Assembly (NCBI RefSeq): GCF_036884655.1
Contig: NC_088347.1
Location: forward strand, 15,835,001 to 15,899,000
DNA length: 64,000 bases
From: Musa acuminata AAA Group
Taxonomy: Eukaryota; Streptophyta; Magnoliopsida; Zingiberales; Musaceae
Direction of reading: 5' to 3'
The number at the start of each line of letters is the position of its first letter. Within the stretch, counting starts at the first letter, position 1. This document shows, piece after piece, positions 48,838 to 59,800 of the stretch. The position numbers and the translations under genes were made by a program. The notes under the pieces were generated by a model, which was given only the letters and a program-made list of their open reading frames with translations, did not search any database and had not been told where the DNA came from.

Positions 48838-50066
48838 AGTTGAATCTCGGATTTTGATGATGAAATCAATTATAAATTGTTAGATCTAATCTATATGTTG
48901 AGAAAAGTGTGTAGGATTAACTACGATAGCAGAAAGATAAAAATCAGTTGTTGTGTCGGAGTCAAGATCGAGATCTCGTTGAGAGTTCAAGAGTTCGTCG
49001 GAAGTCCGAACGTTCGTCAGAAGTTCTGCCAGAACCAACCGAGAAGTCTAGGAGCTTGCCAAAAAAGATCGTCGAAACTTGCCAAGAAGATCGTCGTAAA
49101 GTTTAGGAGCTTGCCGGGAGTCCGTCGGAATATTGCTGGTAGTTCGTCGGAAGTTCGCTGGAAGCTCGCCGGAAGAGCAATTGACGGACCGGAACAAGAT
49201 GCTTTGTCAATTGTCTTAATTATTATAGTTAGTCCGTAAATTGATTTAGGATTGGGAGATAATCTCACTAACTTAGTTAGGGACTAACTGAGCCCTTAAC
49301 AGGGCTAAATTAAGCCAGATTGAATAGCTCATTCAGCCCTTGAAATCATGGCCGACGGTGGTACCACTGGCAGTTAATGCTGCCAACGGTGGTACCGCCC
49401 CTGTCAAGTAGTGGTACCGCTAGAGCTCGGTCTCCGAGCTCTGTTAGGCAGTGGTACCACCCAGTGTCAGACTACAGGCGGTAGTACCGCCCGGTAATGG
49501 TGGTGGTACAACCAATACCTCGAAATCCGGAGATGTGACACTTTTGGCTCTAATTTTGAAGTCACCAGGGCCAATAAAAATCCCACCCTTTCTTGCATAA
49601 AAGGGTATAAAAGTATTGGCATAATCTTGAGTCTTTGAAGTGTTAAAGAGTTGTAAAAGTGCTAGAGTCCTCCTCCTCCCTTTCTATGTATTGAGATCAT
49701 TCAAGAGAGGTGTGAGACTTGTAAGGGTTCTCTCCTAAACCCGTGAAAAGGAAAAAATACTATAAATAGGTGATTGGTCTTCCCTTATTGAAGGAAAGTC
49801 ATTAGTGGACGCCGATGACCTCGACGAAGGAGGAATCCGAAAATGGATGTAGGTCACAACGATTGGACCACTCTAAATTTTGGTTTGCTTTTCATTTGTG
49901 CAATTTACATTACTGCAAACTTCCTTAATCTTCTCTTTGCACTTTTACGAAAGCTTTCGAGTTCAATTTCTCTAAGAAATGGATTGAATCAAAATGAATA
50001 TTTTTCAGAATCGGGTTTAATCAGGAAAGTTTTTCTCTGCACTAATTCACCCTCCCCTCCCCCCCC
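48838..50066 (+). repeat. SIRE-family LTR, right end lost
   Basis: It starts AGTTGAATCTCGG (first base mutated from TG), and carries GATTAACTACGAT (about 48914), a TCGGAAGT-rich stretch and palindromic units (49350-49510). It stops at a poly-C run (about 50050-50066), where related LTRs have CTCTTAGTGC...CTAACA. GC-rich tandem DNA takes over there. Confidence 0.78.
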
Positions 50067-50562
50067 CAAAGTCGTTGAGGGCGAGGAGCAACAACTGGGA
50101 GCAATGTCACTGAGGGCGAGGAGCAATAAAGGGTCGCTGAGGCTAGGCGCTGCAAGGGGGTGGTCCGCTGGCTGGGAATAGCAGTAGTGGTCGTTTCTCG
50201 CTCGAGCGGGATAAGGTGCACGGTTGGAGGGCGGCTACGACACAACGAGGGTGGGTGCTAGCCGGGAAACAACGGTGATGGTGGTCATTGACTGGAGAGA
50301 AGCAATGGTGGTGGTCGCTGGCCAAAAGCAAGGGAAGCAAGGGCAAAGTCTTGCTCGAGAAGGATGTAGCTGAGACGACTCTTTCCCATTTCAGAAAGGG
50401 TGCGCGACTAGAGGGTGGCTACAACGCAACAAGGGGGGGTGCTGGCCGGGAAGCAGCGGTAGTGGTGGTCGCTGGTTGGAAGAAGCGGCTGCGGTAGTCG
50501 CTAGCCAAAATCAGGGGAACCAAGGGCGAAGTCTCGCTCAAGAAGGATGTAGCTGTGACAGT
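50067..50562. repeat. GC-rich tandem repeat, period about 185 bp
   Basis: AAGAAGGATGTAGCTG and AGAAGGATGTAGCTGAG-type blocks recur about 185 bp apart (near 50359 and 50544), with GGTGGTCGCTGGCC-type subrepeats between. Base composition differs strongly from both flanks. Short open frames on both strands are a by-product of the GC bias. On the minus strand it continues directly from the TRIM-like leader at 50563-50676. Confidence 0.7.
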
Positions 50563-51335
50563 CATTTCCCGTTTCTCTCTCTCGCTCTTTTTTTTTCTTT
50601 GAGATGATGATAACTGCGGCGAAGTGTTGTGAGAAATTACAACGAGAACGTCGAGGATCGTTGTTTTGATACCAAATGATAAGATCCTAGGATTTTAGCA
50701 TAGAAGAAAGAAGAAAAAATGGATGATCACTTTAAGGGGATCGACCTCCTAGGGTTAGTCAAAAGACTTAATAATATTTCATTATCTGTCGAAAAGAAAT
50801 AGTTACATCCCTATTTATAGAGTTCCACCTAAAGTTTGCTAGGACTTAAATTTTTAATAATAAATAAATATTAAATAAAACTTTCTAAACAGACTCAATA
50901 AATATTATTCAAAATTTTAAAAAATAAAGGAACGTAATAGTATTAGTAGCATTTCCCGTTTCTCTCTCTCTCTCTTTTTTTTTTCGAGATGATGATAACT
51001 GCAGCGAAGTGTTGTGGAAATTACAACGAGAACGTCGAGGATCGCTGTTTTGATACCAAATGATAAGATCCTAGGATTTTAGCATAGAAGAAAGAAGAAC
51101 AAATGAATGATCACTTTAAGGGGATCGACCTCCTAGGGTTAGTCAAAAGACTTAATAATATTTCATTATCTATCGAAAAGAAATAGTTACATCCCTATTT
51201 ATAGAGTTCCACCTAAAGTTTGTTAGGACTTAAATTTTTAATAATAAATAAATATTAAATAAAACTTTCTAAACAGACTCAATAAATATTATTCAAAAGT
51301 TTAAAAAATAAAGGAACTTAATAGTATTAGTAGCA
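50563..51335 (-). mobile_element. Tandem TRIM-like element: leader-LTR-leader-LTR
   Basis: Two copies of a 387-bp unit lie head to tail (50563-50949, 50950-51335) and are nearly identical. On the minus strand each unit has a 275-bp LTR (TGCTACTAATACTATTA...GATCTTATCA; 51335-51061 and 50951-50677). A primer site (TTTGGTATCAAAAC) follows it at once, then a 109-bp leader ending in a purine tract (AGAGAGAGAGAAACGGGAAA). Very short LTRs, a minimal interior and no genes fit a terminal-repeat retrotransposon in miniature. No target duplication is seen around 50677-51335, because the left copy is followed by more leader and the GC-rich repeat. Confidence 0.7.
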
Positions 51336-52600
51336 TTCGTATTAATAGTCGATTTTTTTTAGTCATATACCAATAGATGTACAGTAATAGTCGATTTTTT
51401 TTAGTCATATTAATCTTACACTATAAAGAAACAGTCTAAGTGATGATAACTGCAGCTCCGATGCATTCTAACCTTTGCAATCATACACGCCATGGTTACA
51501 CTTGCGCGGGCGGCTCCTACAAATGCATCAATGACACATTATTTACCATATAATCCGTCATGCATTTTTTGAAGTTTGGCTTCGGTCATAAACTCCTATT
51601 CTGGTGGTAGAGGCATGTATATATTAATATTATTTTGATATTCGATTTTTCTTAAATCTTAGAGTTTCCATATCTAATAAAAACATGTCTGCTCTTCAAT
51701 CCAAGAAAACAACCTTATTTGAAGGAGCATCTAATACGTATTACTTCAATCTAAATTTATCAAAAGTTTTATTTTCAATCCTTAGCCACTAAACAATTCA
51801 GTTTCATATTCCACTGATTAAGATTTACTTAATTCTTATTTAGATTTTATAAATCAGAAAAATAGGAGAAAAACATCAAATGACGACGATGCTGTGATAG
51901 AGGTCTTCTTTGATGGATCCTAAAATTAGAAATTCTATTTTTCAATCCTTAGCCACCAAGCAATGCGGTTTCATATTCTATTGATTTATAAATCAGATTT
52001 ATTTTATTCTTATTCGATTTGATTTTATAAATTAGAAAAATAGGAAACAAAACTAAAATATTATTTTTAAAAAAAATAAATTTCGACTGAATTTTCAATA
52101 ATTTTTCTAAAATATCGATATTTATAATGGCACCAATTCATATATACCGAACCGGTCATGGACCAATACAATATCGTGGTTCGAAGTTTCATTCCTTGCG
52201 CATACATGCACATGCAACCTTCTGTGGGACAATCCATCGGCTACTTATAACATATTCCACCAACAAGAAAAGCAGCTTATTTCATGAACAAACAGCAGAA
52301 TCAGTGCAATCTGTTGCCTGCTCAGGATCTTCTGAGAGCGCACACAGGATATTGAATATCTCTCATCAATTATACTTGTAATGATAATTCACATCGTTCT
52401 CTGACAGACAATTTAGCACAAATCAGAACCTTATCATGAAAAAGAATCACCATTTGCAAACAGCCAAACAGATCGCACAAATAGTTTGTGCATGTAAAGC
52501 TGAAAAGACAGTAATCAATGGAAGATGTTTTTTAAGAATATGATGCAAAAACTGTCAGGTTAGTCACAAAGCTGCAAAACTCTTGATATGACAAAACCTT
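51336..52600. other. Intergenic sequence with local direct repeats
   Basis: AATAGTCGATTTTTTTTAG occurs twice about 50 bp apart (51337 and 51388). A stretch of about 110 bp (TTTTCAATCCTTAGCCAC...AGAAAAATAGG) at 51766-51876 recurs diverged at about 51936-52055. No gene is supported. The last part probably includes the 3' UTR of the EF-P gene. Confidence 0.6.
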
Positions 52601-52690
52601 CAATTGCACAATTCTGTCATCCCTCAAAGAAAAAAAAAAAAAAGAAGCTAAAACACTCTGTTGGGAGGATTCAATACAACAGTAGCTTCC

Positions 52691-55600
52691 CTATGCTCGG
52701 TTTGTGTACTGGCCAGTTCGAGTATCCACCAAGATCTCTTCACCAGTGTTTACAAACAACGGCACATTTATGACCGCACCTGTGTCAAGAGTTGCTGGTT
52801 TTGATCCCCCTGCGATTTGTATTTTGTTCACGCAAACATTAGATATTCTTCTCACCTGAAGTTTAATATGTAAATAAATGAACACTGAAGAAATGTTGGT
52901 GGTGATACATTAAACCCATTCAACTATCCTCCCTGACCACAATTATAACCTTCATGTTTCCCTTCATGGAAAATGAATGTGCAACCTTTTTTCAACAAAA
53001 AAGGGGATGTGAACACTGTTCCAGTTAGAACTTCATTTTGCATATTCCGAACAGAGCTCTATTTTGTCTTAAACCGAAATCATCTGAAGTAGTATGCCTC
53101 CAATTGTACAAAATGTGGAGAAACATCAAGGAAAATGAACCGATGATGAGATTATATAACGACCAAAAAATTGTGATACGATCACGTGAATGCTTTCTAG
53201 ATCTTTTAGGAATTGTAAGCATGCACAAACGGTGGTAGGATTAGCTACGAGACAAAAGTAGAGGCACTCTATCAATAACTACAAGAAGAAAATTTGCATA
53301 TAACCATATGAAAGGGCTCTGCAAGACAGTTTCACTTGTCATCTGTGTTACATGTGGCAACTTAATGATGTTAGACAGCAGTTTTGGGACATTTACATGC
53401 AAATAAATATTCTATCCAGTAGTGGTTGAATTAATGCATCAAAACTAAAAAAGAAAGAAAGCAACATCTATTCAGTTGAAAGAATCAATTATTAGCAACC
53501 TTTCTGGACCAAAGCTCGATTGTTAAATTGCAGAATCAGTAAGAAATCATTATATAAATCTCTCTCCTAAAGTACCTTGTGCAGTGTCACCTCTTACACC
53601 AGGATCCACTTCAACCACTGTCAGCTTAACTATGATGGGAAGTTCAAAATCGATAACCTATATAATTGTTCCACATTAGTTGATCTGAAACTTATACATC
53701 TTACAAGTGTAAATGCATCAACCAAAAAGGATTTCAATAAGAGACAAACAGGAAGGCAAAAACATGAAGAGCCCCCAGCCAAACCCATAATCCGAGCACG
53801 CAACATTTTCCTCCTGTTTTCACATAACAATAACTAAGGTGTGCATAAGCCACAAAGACCATGGTAGAGCAGAGACAAGGAATACCCGTCCATTCCAGAA
53901 AACCACATTACAGTCCATACCCTCCTTCAGCCATTTGGTCTTTTCACCAACTTCTGCTTCAGTCAGACGAGTTTCCTCGTAGGTAGCCTGTCACAAATTA
54001 TCACATCAAGATATCTGCTATATCTTGTGAAGATTCACATATGTAATAGCATAAAATGAAAAGGGAGTATTTCAAAAGTATCTCATGTTTCAACACTGTC
54101 AGCCTTATGTGCAATGAGGTCACTGAGAAAATATATAAAAGCAGGTCAGTTATTTGAATGCTCTAGGTTAAACACCCAAATTTTAGTTTCCTGGACCAAT
54201 ATCAGATGAGGCATAGGCATAAAAGATAAGCTTCTCAGTTAAAAACCTGAAGCCAAGTATAGATTCAAGCACAAAAAACCTAATCAAGTCAAGTATAGAG
54301 GTCCTCAACTCTTTTCTATTTTAAAATTAACTACTCCACCATCCTTTAGTTTGATTCCATAAAATAAAATCAAGTTGTCAGGTGGATAATCATGTCTTTC
54401 CTAGTTTTCTACTGAACTGTTTAAACTCTTTTAATTCCTTTTGTCCTCAACTGATGACAAATCTTTCCAGAACTGTGCAATCTCTAAAAGTATTCTATCA
54501 GTAATGCCCAAGATAAACAGTTCCTGGTTCCACCGTGCATGCATTCTGCAAATAGGCTTCCATATGCATTATCAAAGAAAGAATTTTACCTAGATTTGCT
54601 AATAATTTATCAAGTTGGTTTTTGTTCTTGTCATGGAGACTGCCCTCCTTGAGAAATTAAGGGCTGACATGACCAAAGTGGACCTGTTGTCTTTTGATCA
54701 CTCTTAACACATGCAAGGCGCTTCTAACCCAACTTTACTGGTCTATTAAGAACAACCACTTGAAGAGATCCTTAGATAAAACGTTGATATATAACAAGAA
54801 TGAGATTCATATCACCTATTCCTAAAAATGCAGCTCAGTGATCACAAGATTCCTTAAGAACTCATAACCAGGCTCCCAAAATCAAATGACAGCAATGAAA
54901 CAACTAGTTGGCTTCCCAAGATGCTTTAGAATCATAAATTCTCATCCAAGTTATAACTACCAACAAAAGGAGAAAGAAACTTATTCCTCAAGTAGATCGA
55001 TGAGCAAATCTAAACATTGTTATCAGAAGGTGTCATAGAATTTAGTATGTGATCCTATATCCAAGTTGCAGACAAGAACCGAGAACACTGAATTACCACA
55101 ACAGAGTGATATACCTACTTTACACCTTCATCAGTCAATCAATGCATCATAAATATTTTCTCATAGAGACTATGGTTGTCCTTGACATGTCATGCCAGAT
55201 CATGTTAGTCATGGTAAGCGCAAAATCTTATCATGCCATGCCAAAACGTGACACAAATCCAACTGGGCAATTTGTATTAATCAGAATGCATCATCATGGC
55301 AATGTAATCGACAAAATGGAGAAGCATATATACAGTGGCAGATACCATCATATCATGCGCACACTTCGATAAGGTAAAAGATGAATGAAATGAATCATCT
55401 TTAAAAGTGTAGATAAATTAAACTATTCTATTATTCATTTGTGTCATAATTGCAAATGCGAAGGAATGCAAATTTGTACCAGATCCATGAACACAAATTG
55501 GGAGCCATCCTTGTATGTGAACTGTTTGGTTTCCTTGGCAATATTTGCTTCTTGAATCTGTCACAGCAGGGTACCACAGGGCATTAGGTCAATAAAAGAA

Positions 55601-56317
55601 ACAAAAAAGAAAAGGAAACAGTGGACCAGCCTAAACATTTTACAAAGAAGAAGTAGTGTAAACCAAAAGCAATGAAGCAAATAACCCTACAAGGCCTGTC
55701 ATGCATTACACTGATGCGGAAACACAAATTTCAGAAAGACGCCGAGGTTGTGTTTCAGTATGAACTCGGATTTACCGTGCTTCCTGCTCGGAAGGTTTTC
55801 TCAACCGTGTTGCCTGTTATGTAGTTGCGCACTTTCGTTCTCACGAATGCTGCCCCCTTTCCAGGTTTCACATGGAGAAACTCTATCAAGTCAAACCAAA
55901 AACCAGAATAAAGTTAACCAGAGGGATGACTGCGAAGTTCGACGATGACAGCAACATTACACGGGAAAAGAACACTCTCTATAGTGGAGCACAAAAGGAA
56001 GCGATACCGAGAACCCGCCAGGGGGCGCCGTCGACTTCGATGTTGGACCCGACCTTGATGTCGTTGCTGGAGAAGGCGTAGATCCCTGAAAGATGAGGGA
56101 GAAAATGAGGGAGAGAATCAGCGATGAAGGGCAATCACAGGGAGGAGAGAGCTTCTGGCTCAGAACTACTATCATTACTAGGGAAGGAGGAAAACTTGGA
56201 GCGCAGAGGCGTGAAGAACAGGGTGCGAGCCCTCGCCATCGGCAGCATGGGGAAGGGAGAGGTCGGCGAGCAACGGAGCAGCCGAGCGTGGGAAGAAGAG
56301 AGGTGGAGGGAAGCCAT
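52691..56317 (-). CDS. Plastid elongation factor P (EF-P), seven exons, 234 residues
   Basis: EF-P binds the ribosome near the E site and helps peptide-bond formation at difficult sequences such as polyproline. Exons on the minus strand: 56317-56179, 56085-56008, 55882-55776, 55557-55480, 53987-53886, 53657-53576 and 52809-52691; all junctions are GT/AG and the phases fit, giving 705 nt including TAG. Residues 1-46 ([14 protein letters not shown]...) are Ser/Arg-rich without acidic residues, like a plastid transit peptide. The KOW-like N domain follows ([28 protein letters not shown]; tip Lys about residue 81), then the OB domain and the C-terminal EF-P signature ([27 protein letters not shown]). 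Length is normal for plastid EF-P. Intron 4 (53988-55479) is the longest. Plastid location is inferred. Confidence 0.93.
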
Positions 56318-56871
56318 TGTTGCCGTTCACACTCCCCTGGCGGTGTCCTCGAACTCACTGTGTTAATGATAAGGGCGTCCAGTAAACACGTAATAATTAA
56401 AATTTTCCCTCTTTTCTTTCCCTTCTTTACTACTCGAATATTTTTCTCGACCGTACGATTCGTAAGCAAAAGCGATGAACGGTGATCATCAGTCCGGTTC
56501 CCTTCCCGCATAGGCTAGGGCTAACACGATCGACGGCAGGATTGACATGCACGGATCATCAAGCAGCTACAACGTTGGACGAACCACCAAGCAAATTCGT
56601 CAGCCGGCCTTACCCCATCCAAGACCAAAACTTCAACCAGAGCCTGACTATGACGAGATATTCATACTTTACTACGGACATGCATGAAGAATGGCTGCAG
56701 AGACTCATAACACAAAAGAACATGGAATACGTGAGATTAGAAGATTAGATTTATATATAAATATATATATATATATATAAATATTGGATAAGCATGATTT
56801 TTTTTCCTGTATTCCATGTGAAGTATACCCGCCTTCGGTCAAAACCAAGAAAAATCATAAATTTCCATCGC
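56318..56871. other. Short intergenic gap between the EF-P and kinase genes
   Basis: It must hold the EF-P promoter and 5' UTR next to 56317 and the kinase 3' UTR next to 56872, since both genes lie on the minus strand. An (AT)n microsatellite with TATATATATA runs lies at about 56752-56785. I see no certain TATA box for EF-P and no additional gene. Confidence 0.6.
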
Positions 56872-59800
56872 CTACGCACTGCTACTACTGCTACTACCTG
56901 CCTTCTTTGCAGCAAAGAGTTGACGAAGGAAAGAAAGCTTGCCTCCCCTCCGTGGGGAGGACGTCGCTGTGATGGCGCCGCGGGTGTTCATCACGGCAGG
57001 CACAGCGTCGGGTTCTGGTGAAGGCGCTGATGGAAGGGTATAAAGGAAGGCGTTTAGCATGCGAATGATCTGGCTGAAGCTGGGCCGCGTGCTGGGATCC
57101 TCCACCCAGCATGACTGCACAATGAACACGAGCTCCGGTGGCGTGTCTTCAGGCAGCGGTGGGCGCATTTGCTGCATGGATTTCCCGGAGCAACAAAACA
57201 GTAAGTTCAAGTCAGCAATCAGTAGTCCGGTGATGGGGTAAACAATCACAGACAGTGCATGCACGACAACTTTGATCAATATATCTAACACAAGTATTGT
57301 AATTCTTAGAACTTAAAACAAAATTCCAAAAGTCACTCGCAAGATTATAATAGGCATCATCGCCTGCTAATCAACTAATCAGATTACCTCAAGGACTTAC
57401 GTATATAAAATACAAAGTGATTGGCTAAGACAAATAATCCATTATAAAAGCCCCATATAACATTTAACAGAAGTATCATCTAATTTTGGAACCCCTTTGT
57501 TGTTCAACTCTACATGTAGTAGAAAATTACCTCTAGATAGAATCCACCAGGGTATGGTTCAAACCGAAACAAAACCAGTCAATCATCAAAACCAAACTGG
57601 GTATGATTCGACAGTTCCAAACTGAACCGAAATCGGGTTCTGACGGTTCAGTTCCAAACAAGATGAAAAAACAAGTGGGTTCCAGGGTGCAGTAGTTATC
57701 ACTCCAAGCTTAATGACCGGTTCAAAACTCAGGCAAGTAATTTACTTTTTTGTTTCTTTTTATCAATCAAAACTGATGGTTTGAACCGAAATCAGATCCG
57801 CCTAGTACTGGTTTGGTTTTGGTTCTGAAATCAAAACCGGTTTTGGAACCATGATCAGGGTACCTCTAGAAAGTTATATTCAACAAATTTTTCTGATACG
57901 GTGGAGTAATATCATTTGCTGTTGTAGGTGATCAACGACTAATGGCTCCAAATCAGCAACCCCAATAGTATATACTTCTGTGCAAGTATTTGCCTCTATT
58001 TTTCGTTATTTCTAAATGAAATCGTAATGAAGCCCCAAGGGTTTATGGGTGCTTCAAAGATTAAACACTAGATAAAGGGTTCACTTGACAACCACCTGAC
58101 TATCAATAGATGATAATCTTAGAAGTGATAGTAATGATGCTTAAAAGCAAGGATTGCTATACCACTCAAAACGGTATGGTACGAGCAGTACATACTGGTC
58201 TGGGAGTGGGCCAGTACGTGGACCACCCCTGTTTCAAACGATCAGATTAAAAGAATAAAAAATAAGAAAAGTGGCAGGGTCCATCCAACTCAGCATTAAA
58301 ATAAAAAAACAAATTAGGGCTCGTGTTCTAACACAAGCCATCTTCTTGCATACAACGCCACTACTTCGCCACTGCAACTGCCATTGTTCATTCTTCTTCC
58401 CACGTATGCTCCCACCTCTTCTCCTCTTCTTCTTCCTTCCTTTTTTTCTTCCACTGCTTCTTTCTTCTTCCTCCACCTCTTCTTCCCTCTTCCTTCCTCA
58501 TTCCTCCTTTTTCTTAATCTGTTCCTCACCATCCATTCCTCTTCTCCCTCATTTTCTTCCTCTGTAAAACACCGATACATATATCGATGTACTGTGTCAG
58601 TACACTAATACTGACAGGTATGTACCAGTCCAACAGATGGCTGAAATGGCAAACCTTGCTTAAAAGCACCACCAAATGTGATGCAGAACCTCCACATATA
58701 AATGGCATGTACTGTGAACATTCTAATGTATGGCTCCTGGCCAGCACAAGTTCCCTACATTGCTGAAGCACATCATGTAATCACATATGCTTTAAATATT
58801 AATTATATATGGGCCATGAGGTCTAAGAATCCCACTCAACTTTATCAACTTGTATCCTAAGATGTTTCAATTTTTCATTTCTATGTGGCCGTTTTACTTT
58901 CCCTTTTTAGCTTCCATTGTCTGTTAATCTAAATAATTCCTTTAATTCATTAAAAACTCATATGCCATCCAATCACCCACACCGTTGAGTATAAAATTAA
59001 ATGAATCAACTCTGAGGAACTTCTTTAGTTCTCCATTTTGCTCTGCTTAAATAATTCTCACTGACATGTCAGGTGGAAAAGCCTTATCCCTCAATCTTGC
59101 ACATCTTGATTATGGAATCGACTCCATTCCTAAAAAATATTTCATGCTTGTGCAGCTTAGTCAGTTGCATTTTAGTTGAAATTTTATGAGATAGTAAAGC
59201 ACCACATTGCAGCTGATGCATCCATGTACATGTTCACAAAACGAAAGAATCACTAGACTGCAAAGTAAAAGCAATACAAGCCCTCACAGATTATTTACCT
59301 ACCAAATTACTAGAGGCAACTAGTTCGCAAAGTAAAAGTGAAAAGAAAAAAATCACAAGCATTGCACATCATGTAAGCTTGCAGCAACACATTTTCGTTT
59401 GATTAGTTTTATATGGCCAGTAATCTAATCCAATGGATGCACCTCTCTACTACTACTTGCAATTAATAAACAAGTCTTCTCATCCTTTATCTACCATGCA
59501 TTCCCCATGACATTTACCGAAGCAAAAAATAGGTGATCGCTCTTGGTGGGGGAAGAAAAAAATAAGCCTACAAGCATTATCATGAAATTTATAAGGTTTA
59601 AGTTGACAATGGAAGCATCACAGATCATAGTAGTAAAACCAATTGTAGTTTGAAGTATATTGTCTTCCCAGCAATTAGTACAGATACCAATAAAGGCAGT
59701 CCAACAACATTACATACTATCGCATGCTAAGCTACAAAGCAGTAAAGATGAAAACCAGAAAGCACTAATCATTAAACAATGATAATCAAGTAAATCTTCA

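Noticed and set aside
51440..51560. Possible EGF-like cysteine fragment (CNHTRHGYTCAGGSYKC) of a wall-associated kinase
   Set aside because: Only about 30 codons, with a stop upstream in the same region and no neighbouring kinase exons; too short to call.
52127..52381. 84-codon open frame near the 3' side of the EF-P gene
   Set aside because: No similarity I recognise, no promoter or splice context, and it lies in AT-rich intergenic sequence.
57172..57291. N-terminal extension of the last kinase exon (start [10 protein letters not shown])
   Set aside because: The acceptor ATGCAG at 57174-57172 restores the kinase frame in phase 0 with the preceding exon; the upstream residues are intron.
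58271..58608. Ser/Leu/Phe-rich open frames within the large kinase intron
   Set aside because: They come from a CT-rich low-complexity tract; both strands are open, and there is no splice-consistent exon.
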